From: Lacrimispora sp. 210928-DFI.3.58
GTDB lineage: Bacteria > Bacillota > Clostridia > Lachnospirales > Lachnospiraceae
DNA: 64,000 nt
Direction of reading: 5' to 3'
NCBI RefSeq assembly: GCF_020554865.1
Contig: NZ_JAJCIC010000027.1
Span: forward strand, 5,503-69,502
The notes under the pieces are model-generated. The model saw only the letters and a list, made by a program, of their open reading frames with translations. It had not been told where the DNA came from and did not search any database. The position numbers were made by a program, and so were the translations under genes. Of the stretch, positions 25,917 to 35,250 are shown piece after piece (the first letter of the stretch is position 1; every line of letters starts with the position of its first letter).

Positions 25917-25964
25917 AAAGCGGCAGCCTAAGTGAATTCTTCCCTTATAACTGCCGCTTTTTTT
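25917..25964. terminator. Terminator-like hairpin between the oxidoreductase and ubiD genes
   Basis: AAAGCGGCAG pairs with CTGCCGCTTT across a 24-base loop. The plus strand continues with T, while the minus strand, the coding direction here, has only a short T-run. It may act as a partial terminator that lowers ubiDX expression relative to the transport genes, or protect an mRNA end. Confidence 0.6.
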
Positions 25965-25976
25965 AACTCTTACTTG

Positions 25977-27434
25977 TTACTTTACCGGACACTCAAACAG
26001 AACTGCTCCCTGATCCAGCAAAAGCTTCTGAAGTTCTTTTACATCTTTTTCCAATTCTCTCGGTGTAATACCCTTTTTTATGCAGAGTCCGGCTGCAGTA
26101 CCTGCTGCCTGTCCTGTCACCATGGTCTGATGCAGGTATCTCAGATATGCCGGGCGGTCTGTGGAGACACACTTTCCTGCAGCAAGGAGATTATCCACCG
26201 TTTTTGGAACCAGGCAGCGGTAAGGAATATCATAAGAACCTCCATCCTTTGGCCATGACATCCTCGGATCATCCTGGTTTACATTTAAGGTATTCACATT
26301 GGAAACATGATATCCTCCTGCCTTAAATGAGCTCTTCCCAATGGTATCCTCAAACTGCCTGCATTCTGCAACATCTTCTCTGGTAAGAATATAATCGCCT
26401 ACGATCCTGGGGCCTTCTCTTAAACGAAGCTCCGTGCATACCTTTGTGATATAAGCATGCTCAAATCCGGGCACATAGTTCTTAAAGAAACGCCACGCGA
26501 TCAGATTTTGCTTGCGGCATTCGATCATGCATCGCGTCAAATCCCAGGCATCTGTAGGAAGAGAGTGATCCCACTGGGAGGAATGCTGGAAATGGGCCTG
26601 AATATGACCGTCCTCTCTCGGTACGATGAAGAAGCCAACACCAGAATATGGATGCCAGTCCCCATTCTTCATAGCCATATCGCGAAGCTCGTAGAATCCC
26701 ATTACTTCTCCCAGCTCCCTGATATCATGACACTTGCTATACACCTGCATAACCGCTTCATGAGTATTATCCGTATATGGATTCATCAGTTGTTTGTACT
26801 GGAACTGATCCGGATGTTCCCGCACATAGGTAAGAAGCCTGTCCCAATCCACACCATCTGCCGTAAATGCAAGGGTGTGCGGCTGTATCTCATCGCGGCT
26901 TACACAGTCCATCTCACAGCCTGCGTGGGCTGCCACATATCCTTCTCCTGTACAATCAATGATAATAGAACCTTTCAGTTCATTTCTTCCATTGGCATTT
27001 TCCACCACGATTCCTGTTGCAGTATTTCCATCCTTTGTCACGCCTACTACCAATGTATCCAGAAGGAGCTCTACGCCCTCCTCCTCCATCATCTCAAACA
27101 TCAGGATCGTCCACCACTCCGGATCAATATAGGAAAATGTAAATCCCGCTTTTTCGCGGTATGGATATCTGAGATGGGGCAGTGCATGCCCTGCCTTCAG
27201 AAGCCTCTGATAGGTCTCTTCCACAATACCGCCCACATCTCTCTTTCCCTGTGGATTAAACAGCCTGGCATAGGCAAATCCTGGCGGTCCGGACAGGTTC
27301 ATCTGTCCTCCTAAGGTACCGGTCCTTTCTACTAATAATGTCTTAGCACCTGTTCTGGCGGAAGCAATAGCTGCCGCGACTCCCGATGTACCTCCTCCGC
27401 AGACAATTACATCATACTGTGTATCATATGCCAT
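25977..27434 (-). CDS. FAD-dependent oxidoreductase (FAD_oxidored family), copy 1
   Basis: The product (485 residues) starts with a Rossmann FAD motif (DVIVCGGGTSGVAAAIASAR ... LLVERTGTLGGQ) and contains the second FAD contact DCTGEGYVAAHAG and a C-terminal DRPAYLRYLHQTMVTGQAAG segment. Family members are soluble flavoproteins of mostly unknown substrate. It is very similar to the plus-strand gene at 32628 (about 80-85 % by eye). AGGAGG lies nine bases before the ATG at 27434; an upstream frame extension overlapping the TRAP gene is not needed. Confidence 0.88.
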   Translation of the reverse strand: MAYDTQYDVIVCGGGTSGVAAAIASARTGAKTLLVERTGTLGGQMNLSGPPGFAYARLFNPQGKRDVGGIVEETYQRLLKAGHALPHLRYPYREKAGFTFSYIDPEWWTILMFEMMEEEGVELLLDTLVVGVTKDGNTATGIVVENANGRNELKGSIIIDCTGEGYVAAHAGCEMDCVSRDEIQPHTLAFTADGVDWDRLLTYVREHPDQFQYKQLMNPYTDNTHEAVMQVYSKCHDIRELGEVMGFYELRDMAMKNGDWHPYSGVGFFIVPREDGHIQAHFQHSSQWDHSLPTDAWDLTRCMIECRKQNLIAWRFFKNYVPGFEHAYITKVCTELRLREGPRIVGDYILTREDVAECRQFEDTIGKSSFKAGGYHVSNVNTLNVNQDDPRMSWPKDGGSYDIPYRCLVPKTVDNLLAAGKCVSTDRPAYLRYLHQTMVTGQAAGTAAGLCIKKGITPRELEKDVKELQKLLLDQGAVLFECPVK

Positions 27435-27471
27435 AACGAAATTCCTCCTGTCATTTTTTTTAATAATCCTT

Positions 27472-29364
27472 TCATTTACCCTCTTTAACGATCTCTTTAT
27501 TTCCGAAATTTTTAGCAAAAGATGCCTTTATATCTGGAAGCAGCAGTACGATCAGCAGCGCTGCTCCCACCAGATTGATGATAATATTTGTAGGCCAGAG
27601 AATGACTGCCGCAAACACTACCATTAAAATCCGTCTTAACATGGATACGGGATACTGCCAGTAACCGGACAACGCAATACAGATTGCAAAAATAGCTGCA
27701 AGGCAAAGCACAAAGGATATGATAATGTTTGGAACTGTTCCAATCATGATCAGCTCCGGGGTGAAGCAGAATGCAAACGGAACAATATAGGCTGCGATCG
27801 CCAGCCTAAAAGCTGTTGTTCCGACTTTCGTCGGATTCGCTCCTGCCAGGGGCGCTGCTGCGAAGCAGGACACCGCCACAGGTGGAGTGATATTGGAAAT
27901 TACAGAGAAATAAAATACAAATAAATGGGCTGCCATAGCAGGTATACCAAACTGGATCAGAGATGGAGCAACCAGGATAGCAACCAGTGAGTACGCTGCT
28001 ACCGACGGCATTCCCATTCCCAGGATCAGGGATGCAACTGCCGCGCAGACAAGCAGGAGCAGTACATGGTTCGCACCCAGCTGTGTAAGAGCAAGGCTCA
28101 AGCTGAATGCCAGCCCAGTTGCGTTAATACAGCCCACAACGATTCCTGCCATAGCCATTACGATACCGATACCTACCATCATATCGCCTGTTTCCCGGAG
28201 TGTTTCTAATAACTGCTTAAAATACGTTTTCCTGTTTTCCTCTTTTGCCAGTACAAATGGCAGGGCTACCGCGCTTGCAATAATGGCAGATAAGGCTGCA
28301 GGAAGCCCCAGATTAAACATGCATACTAACAGCACTGCAATAGGCGGAATAATAAACCAGCCATTTTCCCAAGCATACCGAGGAGTCGGAAGCTGATCCT
28401 TTGGAATCAGTTTTAATTTCAGTTTTCCGGCATCCATATGTACCTGCACAAACGTGGCAAAATAGAATAACACTGCCGGGATAAGCGCTGCCAATGCTAC
28501 CTGTGAATAGGCAACACCAAGGGTTTCTGCGATAATAAACGCCGCAACGCCCATAACAGGCGGCATGATCTGACCGCCGGAGGAGGCCACCGCCTCTACG
28601 GCTCCTGCTGTTTCAGGAGGATAGCCTGCCTCTTTCATCATCGGGATCGTAACACTTCCTGTAAGCAGTACATTTGACATAGGCGCACCGGTAATGGTTC
28701 CTACCAGGCTGGAAGCGACTACTGCGGTCTTTGCACTTCCCCCTTGCGCTTTTCCGCAAAAGAGCAGGGCAAAATTAATGAATGCTTTTCCGCCTCCATA
28801 ATTCAAAAGGACCTGCCCGAACACAATGAACGCAATGCCTACCGTACAGCCAAAGCTGAGCATATAAAGCAAGCTGTTTGGATCAATATAAATGTAACTG
28901 ATCAATTTTCCTAACGTAAAGCTGCGGCAATGCAAGATTCCCGGAAGATAAGAGCCGAATTTTGCATAAAGTAGAAAAACGGAGCAGACGATCACAAGAG
29001 AATATCCCATGGATCTTCGCAGGCCTTCCAAAATCAGAAGGATGGCAATTCCTCCCCATATGGTTCTCCACATTGTAACTGTTCCCATGTTCATAGCGAT
29101 CCACGGGTATTTCACCGTCAGATACAAGCCGGCCGGAATACATAAAACCGCTAAAATCAGATCGACCGCATTAAAATCTGCGTTCTTTCTCCATGGCGTG
29201 CTCAAAAATGTGCCTGACAGAATCATTGTCAGATAAATACCGAGATACTGCTCTGTATAGATAGAAATCTTTAAATATGCCGGCACATCAATTATGATCA
29301 TGATCCCGGTCACCGCATATATGGGAAATAAAATCTTGCGTAATCTTTCAAACACTTCGTTCAC
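27472..29364 (-). CDS. TRAP transporter fused 4TM/12TM permease
   Basis: The 630-residue protein has a DctQ-like N-terminal four-helix part (about 1-150) fused to a DctM-like part, with typical membrane motifs such as NYGGGKAFINFALLF, SGGQIMPPVMGVAAFIIAE and GMGMPSVAAYSLVAIL. It works with the TAXI-type binding protein encoded just upstream for sodium-driven uptake of an organic acid. The GTG start at 29364 is well supported by AGGAGGT six bases upstream. Confidence 0.93.
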   Translation of the reverse strand: MNEVFERLRKILFPIYAVTGIMIIIDVPAYLKISIYTEQYLGIYLTMILSGTFLSTPWRKNADFNAVDLILAVLCIPAGLYLTVKYPWIAMNMGTVTMWRTIWGGIAILLILEGLRRSMGYSLVIVCSVFLLYAKFGSYLPGILHCRSFTLGKLISYIYIDPNSLLYMLSFGCTVGIAFIVFGQVLLNYGGGKAFINFALLFCGKAQGGSAKTAVVASSLVGTITGAPMSNVLLTGSVTIPMMKEAGYPPETAGAVEAVASSGGQIMPPVMGVAAFIIAETLGVAYSQVALAALIPAVLFYFATFVQVHMDAGKLKLKLIPKDQLPTPRYAWENGWFIIPPIAVLLVCMFNLGLPAALSAIIASAVALPFVLAKEENRKTYFKQLLETLRETGDMMVGIGIVMAMAGIVVGCINATGLAFSLSLALTQLGANHVLLLLVCAAVASLILGMGMPSVAAYSLVAILVAPSLIQFGIPAMAAHLFVFYFSVISNITPPVAVSCFAAAPLAGANPTKVGTTAFRLAIAAYIVPFAFCFTPELIMIGTVPNIIISFVLCLAAIFAICIALSGYWQYPVSMLRRILMVVFAAVILWPTNIIINLVGAALLIVLLLPDIKASFAKNFGNKEIVKEGK

Positions 29365-29390
29365 GTCTGTACCTCCTTTCGCCAGGATTC

Positions 29391-30503
29391 CTACTTACCT
29401 AATAGAGCCTTCTGGCAGGCCTCTGCCTCTTCTGTCCATAAGCCAGCTTCCTTGTAGAATTTCACCGCACCGTCATGATATGGTACCCTAAAATCCTTCT
29501 GCACATAATTTTCCGGAATCCACTCTGCTCCCCATGCATGGACATCTGCCAGAGTTTCATAGTTTTCATAGATGGCCTTCATGATCGTATAGACATCATC
29601 CTCACTGATTTTTGCGGAAACGCCCATCTGAATAGGATAGGTTGTCAGAACCGTATCTTCTTTCAGAGTTCCCTTTACCTTACAAACCTTTGGCACCGCG
29701 CCGGGAACAAATTTATCAAGAGCCGCCTGGACTTCTTCCGGAACTCCATTCTCCAGATCTGCCGGGGTCAGATCGCCGATCGCCAATGTCTTGATGCCCA
29801 CAGTCTCGTCCAGCTGAACAGATGAAGGAGTTGTCGTTGAGCCTGAAAAAATACAATCCACACGGTGCTCCTGAAGAGCTCTCTGTGCAGACGAGAGATC
29901 CGCAAGTGGCACTGCCACACAGTCATCAATGGTCATTCCTACTGTTGCCAGCGCTGCATCGATCAGATTTACAGTTAGCTTATTGCCTCCATACTCATAT
30001 CCCACTTTCTTTCCCTTCAGATCTTCGATCTTATTGATCCCGGAATCTTCAAGAACCGTTAGTGTACAATGCTCTGACCAGTTTCCGCTGATCAGAAGCC
30101 TTGTATCTGATACTGACTCCGAATAATTTACCGTTCCTGTATAGGCCCAGTACATATCCATGGCTGAGATAACCTCTAACCCAACAGTTCCATCTGCAAA
30201 CTCCGGCATCCAGGCATCCGGTCCTGCATAAGGCAGAATGGTTGCCTGAATAGGCGTGTTTTCAGTAATGATCTTCGCAATTCCAGTTCCCATAGCATAA
30301 TAAGAAGTTCCTACTGCCTGGGTTGCAATATTGATGTCGCTAATTCCTGCAGCCGCTTCTGCCGCTTTTGTGCTCCCCGCCGCACTCTCTGCATTCTCTG
30401 CCTTTGATTCCGGTGCCGGTGCACTGCTCTTGCAGCCGCTTACCCCCATCAGAACACCAAGCATAATCGCTATAGCCGCCAGGTTCCTTTTACTCTTATA
30501 CAT
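29391..30503 (-). CDS. TAXI family TRAP transporter solute-binding lipoprotein
   Basis: The 370-residue protein has a lipoprotein signal peptide (lipobox GVSGC, Cys24) followed by a low-complexity Ala/Glu/Ser linker and a TAXI-type binding fold (INIATQAVGTSYYAMGTGIA, then DLKGKKVGYEYGG). It captures the substrate outside the membrane and hands it to the fused permease. It is the first gene of the minus-strand series and diverges from the UGSC-like gene across a 394-base AT-rich region. Confidence 0.92.
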   Translation of the reverse strand: MYKSKRNLAAIAIMLGVLMGVSGCKSSAPAPESKAENAESAAGSTKAAEAAAGISDINIATQAVGTSYYAMGTGIAKIITENTPIQATILPYAGPDAWMPEFADGTVGLEVISAMDMYWAYTGTVNYSESVSDTRLLISGNWSEHCTLTVLEDSGINKIEDLKGKKVGYEYGGNKLTVNLIDAALATVGMTIDDCVAVPLADLSSAQRALQEHRVDCIFSGSTTTPSSVQLDETVGIKTLAIGDLTPADLENGVPEEVQAALDKFVPGAVPKVCKVKGTLKEDTVLTTYPIQMGVSAKISEDDVYTIMKAIYENYETLADVHAWGAEWIPENYVQKDFRVPYHDGAVKFYKEAGLWTEEAEACQKALLGK

Positions 30504-30897
30504 AAATCTCCTCCTTTTACTTTTTTACCCCTTCCATTGTCCCAATACAGGAATCTTTTAAATCTGTTTACTGAAAACTTCTTCTCACATTCTTCTCGCT
30601 ACACTTGTACTATACTAAGAATTGCCAATAAACTCTAATTCCTTTTTATATTTTATTCATGAAAAAATGGAATGACTATTCTATCTATTATATCAGGATT
30701 TTTGTGATTTTATTCAATTTTATGGTTTATATTTGCTTCGTTTTTGGTTATTTTCTCTCCCTCCTTCTGCTTTATTTATTATTCCAATTATTCATGAATT
30801 AATAACAATTATGAATTGTAAAGACGCGTCTGCCAGGCTATCATGAACTTACATTCAATAGCCCGCTACAAAAAAATTCAGCAAGGAGGAACATATC
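30504..30897. promoter_or_regulatory. Divergent control region with 11-bp repeats
   Basis: The AT-rich stretch carries two exact copies of TTATTCATGAA (30653-30663 and 30788-30798), one nearer each divergent gene, and ATTCAT/ATGAAT arms 15 bases apart (from 30790). A candidate plus promoter is TTGTAA (30816), 17 bases, TATCAT (30839), with the palindrome AGACGCGTCT in its spacer. A TATAGT -10 for the minus gene is visible near 30610 without a good -35, fitting activation by a LysR protein. No gene is present. Confidence 0.55.
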
Positions 30898-32622
30898 ATG
30901 AGTAACCCGAATAATTTAGAAAGGCTTTTGGATCCACGCGGATATCAGGAACGTCCCATGCTAGAGCTTGCGAAACGTCCAAGTTTAGAGGATTTAAAAA
31001 AAGGAAAGATCCTCTTCTATAACAATACAAAACTTGGTTTTTGTAACTACTACACCGTATTCGACCGAATAAAGGAACATCTTCGCGAAATCGGATGCTG
31101 TGAAGATAATTGGGTAGAGTACACAGAAACTGTCCGCGGAAAGAATGCCGATGACCTTATGGAATATGCAAAAATGCTTGCCAAGGAAGAGCCCGTTGCA
31201 GCTATTGTTGCATTTGGAGATATGGGTACCTCTTCCTCAACTACCGTTCTGACCATTGCTCTGGAAAAAATCGGAATCCCGGCAGTATATATGACAGCGC
31301 CTCCAGGAACCGCTATTACAGAGGGCGTAGGCGTATACCGTGCCGGTGAGCTCTGCATGTGCTCCGTTGATATCATGCAGGCATCCACTGTGGAAGAGGT
31401 TGCAACTGAGGTAGATAAAAAGTGGGACTACATTCTAGGCGCGCTTACCAGCAATGGCGATGAGCTGAAAAAATTGGCCCATATTGATTTTAAGATCGAT
31501 AAAGTTGCTCCTGCAAAGGACGGCCTCCTGCCCTTTATCCCTGAATTTGATCATGAAAAATCCACCGAACCGGGCGCTTATATGGAAGAGGTTATGGAAT
31601 ATTTCAACGCCGAGCATATCTGCGATGGTCTTCCCATTATTCCTCCTACCAGACGCCGTTATGAGGCAATGCTTGAATACTGTCCATGGCCAGAGGATAT
31701 GAAATTAGTGGATCCTTCCGGTCCCTCTGGAAGAGAGATCACGGTGAGAGACGTTGCTATTGCTGCTGTTATGGCCGGGTGCAAGCCTCACGCTATGCCT
31801 ATTCTGGTTGCCGCTTTTAAAGCCCTTAACAGCCCGTTATACAATTTCAACCAGTCCGTCACCACTTCCCATCCCGGCGGAAATCTTTGTATCGTCTCCG
31901 GCCCTATTGCCCAGGAGATCGGTATTTCCGGAAAACAGGGATGCCAAGGACCTGGCTGGCCTGAAAATGCAACCATTGGCCGCGCCATCAACCTGGTGAT
32001 CATGAATGTATTAAGAAGCGTTCCCGGAGTATGTGACCTTGACTGTATCGCGTCTCAGGCAGAGTTTACCTTCTGTTTCGCAGAGGAGCCTTCCCTTGCA
32101 CAGTGGAACATGATCAACGAAGACCGCTATGATTCAGAAACAACCACGGTTTACCTTCTGAAGGCAGAACCTATACATGACGTCATTGATTTTCTGAGCC
32201 TTAACGGCCACGACCTGCTGGATACACTGACTGACTGCTGCTCCACCCTTGGCTCCAACAATGCTTATATGCCCGGTCCCCTTGTTATGTGCCTTACCCC
32301 GGACCATGCCATGATGCTTAAGAAAGACGGCTACACAAAAGAAATGATCCAGGAACATATTCACCAGTATGTATACCATGACAATGCTATGGTAAACGGC
32401 CGCGGCTTAATGCCCGTACGTCCAAAGGAATGGGCAAACCGCCATCCTCTGCCTGTAACGCGTTCTCCTAAGGATGTTGAGGTTGTTACCATCGGAGGAA
32501 GGGGCGGACACGACGGCATCATCCTTCCGTGGGCTCTGCACAGCGAAGGCTGCGTTGAACCTTTGACACTTCCGGACGGATCTATTGCAAAGAGCATTAA
32601 AGATTTCAAGAAAGGAGAATAG
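30898..32622 (+). CDS. UGSC-like two-domain protein lacking the UGSC motif
   Basis: The 574-residue protein has an N-terminal domain (about 1-190) that aligns by eye with UGSC-family (seleno)proteins, from LLDPRG through AAIVAFGDMGTSSSTTV to IALEKIGIPAVYMT. Where the family has Sec/Cys-Gly-Ser-Cys this one has Met109-Gly-Thr-Ser112, so the redox motif is gone. The second domain (about 215-574) begins DGLPIIPPTRRRYEAML and contains GPGWPENATIGRAINLVIMN; I do not know its function. AAGGAGG precedes the ATG. It is co-directional with oxidoreductase copy 2, six bases apart. Confidence 0.72.
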   Translation: MSNPNNLERLLDPRGYQERPMLELAKRPSLEDLKKGKILFYNNTKLGFCNYYTVFDRIKEHLREIGCCEDNWVEYTETVRGKNADDLMEYAKMLAKEEPVAAIVAFGDMGTSSSTTVLTIALEKIGIPAVYMTAPPGTAITEGVGVYRAGELCMCSVDIMQASTVEEVATEVDKKWDYILGALTSNGDELKKLAHIDFKIDKVAPAKDGLLPFIPEFDHEKSTEPGAYMEEVMEYFNAEHICDGLPIIPPTRRRYEAMLEYCPWPEDMKLVDPSGPSGREITVRDVAIAAVMAGCKPHAMPILVAAFKALNSPLYNFNQSVTTSHPGGNLCIVSGPIAQEIGISGKQGCQGPGWPENATIGRAINLVIMNVLRSVPGVCDLDCIASQAEFTFCFAEEPSLAQWNMINEDRYDSETTTVYLLKAEPIHDVIDFLSLNGHDLLDTLTDCCSTLGSNNAYMPGPLVMCLTPDHAMMLKKDGYTKEMIQEHIHQYVYHDNAMVNGRGLMPVRPKEWANRHPLPVTRSPKDVEVVTIGGRGGHDGIILPWALHSEGCVEPLTLPDGSIAKSIKDFKKGE

Positions 32623-32627
32623 ACGAT

Positions 32628-34094
32628 ATGGGCAGTTATAGTACTCTGTACGATGTCATTGTCTGCGGAGGCGGAACCTCCGGAGTTGCGGCAGCCATCG
32701 CTTCTGCGCGAACAGGAGCGAAAACACTGTTAGTAGAACGGACCGGAACCTTAGGCGGACAGATGAGCCTGTCCGGCCCTCCTGGCTTTGCCTATGCGCG
32801 GTTGTTCAATCCACAGGGAAAACGTGATATTGGCGGTATTGTGGAAGAGACTTATCAGAGACTGTTCAAATCCGGCCACGCTCTTCCTCACCTGCGCTAT
32901 AAGGTACGTGAAAAAGCTGGCTATACCTTTTCCTATGTAGATCCGGAGTGGTGGACCATTCTGATGTTTGAAATGATGGAAGAAGAAGGGGTAGATCTTC
33001 TTCTCGACACACTTGTAACAGGCGTGACAAAAGACAATGATACCGCAACCGGCATCGTAGTGGAAAATGCCAACGGAAGAAATGAGATCAGGGGAACCAT
33101 TGTGATCGACTGTACCGGAGAAGGATATGTGGCAGCCCATGCAGGTTGTGAGATGGCCTGTGTAAGCCGTGAAATGATCCAACCGCACACACTGGCATTT
33201 ACCGTAGACGGAGTAGACTGGGATAAGCTTCTCACCTACATCCGCGAACACCCGGATCAGTTCTCCTACCGCCAGCTTATTTTCCCATATCCGGATGCCA
33301 ATACAAAAGAAGATGTAGAAAATATGTATGCAAAGTGCCATGACATCAAGGAGCTGGGCGAGCTGATGGGCTTCTATGAGCTCCGTGACGTAGCTCTGAA
33401 AAATGGGGACTGGCATCCATATTCAGGAGCAGGCTTTTTCCTGACGCCAAAAGAGGGAGGTCATATCCAGGCACACTTCCAGCATTCTTCTCAGGTCGAC
33501 CATGCCCTTCCGACAGATGCCTGGGATCTGACGCGCTGTATGATCGAATGCCGCAAACAGAATCTGATCGCATGGCGTTTCTTTAAGAACTACGTGCCCG
33601 GATTCGAGCATGCTTACATCACCAAGGTTTGTACTGAGCTCCGTCTGAGGGAAGGTCCAAGAATCGTTGGCGATTATATTCTTACACGGGATGATGTGGA
33701 GGCCTGCAGACAGTTTGAAGACACCATAGGCAAGACTTCATTCAAGGCTGGCGCTTATCATGTTTCTTCTATGGATACATTAAATGCCTGTGTTACCTAT
33801 AAAACAGACATCGCATTCCCAAAGGACGGCGGTTCCTATGATATTCCATACCGCTGCCTGGTTCCGAAAAAGATCGATAATTTCCTGGCTGCCGGAAAAT
33901 GTGTTTCCACGGACCGTCCGGCCTACCTCCGTTATCTGCACCAAACCATGGTAACTGGTCAGGCAGCCGGCACTGCGGCAGGACTCTGTGTCAAGAAGGG
34001 AGTCTCTCCACGAGAATTAGAAAAAGACGTAAGCGAACTTCAGAAACTTTTACTGGATCAAGGCGCCATTTTATTTGAATGCCCTGAGAAATAA
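32628..34094 (+). CDS. FAD-dependent oxidoreductase (FAD_oxidored family), copy 2
   Basis: The 488-residue protein has the same FAD motifs as copy 1 at 25977 (GGGTSGVAAAIASART, DCTGEGYVAAHAG, DRPAYLRYLHQ) and is close to identical over long stretches, such as the run around GFEHAYITKVCTELRLREGP. Differences cluster in about residues 215-290 and 395-415, which could shape substrate specificity. AAGGAG precedes the ATG and the gene follows the UGSC-like gene by five bases. The two copies lie in opposite orientation on either side of the divergent promoter region, so the pair probably arose by a local inverted duplication. Confidence 0.88.
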   Translation: MGSYSTLYDVIVCGGGTSGVAAAIASARTGAKTLLVERTGTLGGQMSLSGPPGFAYARLFNPQGKRDIGGIVEETYQRLFKSGHALPHLRYKVREKAGYTFSYVDPEWWTILMFEMMEEEGVDLLLDTLVTGVTKDNDTATGIVVENANGRNEIRGTIVIDCTGEGYVAAHAGCEMACVSREMIQPHTLAFTVDGVDWDKLLTYIREHPDQFSYRQLIFPYPDANTKEDVENMYAKCHDIKELGELMGFYELRDVALKNGDWHPYSGAGFFLTPKEGGHIQAHFQHSSQVDHALPTDAWDLTRCMIECRKQNLIAWRFFKNYVPGFEHAYITKVCTELRLREGPRIVGDYILTRDDVEACRQFEDTIGKTSFKAGAYHVSSMDTLNACVTYKTDIAFPKDGGSYDIPYRCLVPKKIDNFLAAGKCVSTDRPAYLRYLHQTMVTGQAAGTAAGLCVKKGVSPRELEKDVSELQKLLLDQGAILFECPEK

Positions 34095-34109
34095 CCATTT
34101 TAGCCTATT

Positions 34110-34136
34110 GGCTGCCGCAGGAATTTTGCGGCAGCC
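34110..34136. terminator. Hairpin terminator between convergent genes
   Basis: GGCTGCCGCA and TGCGGCAGCC form a perfect 10-bp stem with a seven-base loop. The T-run on the plus strand is modest (CGTTTT). It separates oxidoreductase copy 2 from the convergent lysR gene. Confidence 0.75.
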
Positions 34137-34157
34137 AGTTCGTTTTGCATGTTCCTT

Positions 34158-35048
34158 TTACTTAGAAAAGTAGACTCTTAGGAATTTTGATAGCATCATT
34201 CCTTTTTTGCTGGGCTTCTTCTTATTCAGAACAACACACAGGCTCAGTTTCATTCCATTCTCAACAGATGCTGTCTCTATCTCTGTTTCAAATAAATTGT
34301 CTGCGATTTTTTTCATGGATAAGGAAACCCACTGCTTAGCGATAATATAACGGTTCATAGCCTCCGAGGAGATCCCGGTCAAATGGACAACTGCCTGAGG
34401 ATGGACGGTCTTGATCTCATTTGTAAAATATTTTGCAAAATCCGCGTCCTTATTATTTTGTATAAATATCTGGTCCCTCAGATCTTCCAGCCTGATTTTA
34501 TCGCTTCTCATGATCGGATTATCTGCTGATCCCACCACTACCTCATCATCCTCCAGCAGAGGGATGATCATTAGATCCTCCGGCTCTTTTTCAAGAGGAA
34601 GCTTTAACAGCACGATTCCGAGATCCAACGTATAATCTGACAGCCCTTTGAACACCTCACGGGTAGTAGTTTCTATTACATCTGTCTGGTATGTGGAATG
34701 CTTCCTTTCAAAACGCAGGATCGCATCCATCACTTTATATGTATGAAGCACCGGAATACCTCCCAGCGTGATCTGGTGTTCCTTCTGGCTGCTTACATTT
34801 TCACAGATGTCCAGTATCCTGTTATAATTTTTTGTGATCTCAAGGGCATAGGGAAGAAGCTGCTCTCCGCTTCCGGAAAGTCTGGTTGTCCTTGAATTTC
34901 TGAGAAACAGCTTTACCTGTAATTCTTTCTCCAATGTCATAATTGATTTTGACAAGGATGACTGCGATATATATAGTTCCTCTGCCGCCGCAATAAATCC
35001 CCCATATTGCTGAATGGCTACAAAATATGTCAGTTGCTGCAAAGTCAT
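34158..35048 (-). CDS. LysR family transcriptional regulator
   Basis: The 296-residue protein has the LysR N-terminal winged helix (LQQLTYFVAIQQYGGFIAAAEELYISQSSLSKSI, split here by description only) and a C-terminal effector-binding domain with LDLGIVLLKLPL. It converges on oxidoreductase copy 2 and diverges from a second lysR. It is a good candidate to sense the substrate or product of the TRAP/UbiD block and act at the repeats in 30504-30897. AGGAAT-type spacing before the ATG is acceptable but weak. Confidence 0.9.
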   Translation of the reverse strand: MTLQQLTYFVAIQQYGGFIAAAEELYISQSSLSKSIMTLEKELQVKLFLRNSRTTRLSGSGEQLLPYALEITKNYNRILDICENVSSQKEHQITLGGIPVLHTYKVMDAILRFERKHSTYQTDVIETTTREVFKGLSDYTLDLGIVLLKLPLEKEPEDLMIIPLLEDDEVVVGSADNPIMRSDKIRLEDLRDQIFIQNNKDADFAKYFTNEIKTVHPQAVVHLTGISSEAMNRYIIAKQWVSLSMKKIADNLFETEIETASVENGMKLSLCVVLNKKKPSKKGMMLSKFLRVYFSK

Positions 35049-35147
35049 AATGATTCCTTTCTCTTCTCATTCCTAAAAACTTTCACCGTTATCCTATTTC
35101 CTATTGTACCATGTCCTCCGGCCACAGTACCCTCCAGGGGATGCGCA

Positions 35148-35221
35148 CGGTTTAGCCCGTGTTTTTCCTCCCGTTGGTCGGAACCAAACCAGCGCGGTAT
35201 AATCTCTGACGAGATTATACC
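35148..35221. repeat. Cluster of palindromes between two divergent lysR genes
   Basis: From left to right are a CACGG/CCGTG hairpin followed by five T (35148-35170), a TTGGT/ACCAA hairpin (from 35174), and a perfect 11-bp inverted repeat with arms GGTATAATCTC/GAGATTATACC and a four-base loop (35196-35221). The last resembles a LysR-type dyad and could be an autoregulatory operator. Confidence 0.55.
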
Positions 35222-35250
35222 ATAAAACAACCTTTCATATTTATGAATAT

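Noticed and set aside
26457..27314. Open frame of 285 codons on the plus strand
   Set aside because: It lies wholly antisense to FAD oxidoreductase copy 1. A similar shadow occurs antisense to copy 2, as expected from the shared sequence.
31219..31236. Selenocysteine codon in the UGSC-like protein
   Set aside because: The codons at the motif are ATG GGT ACC TCT; no in-frame TGA exists.
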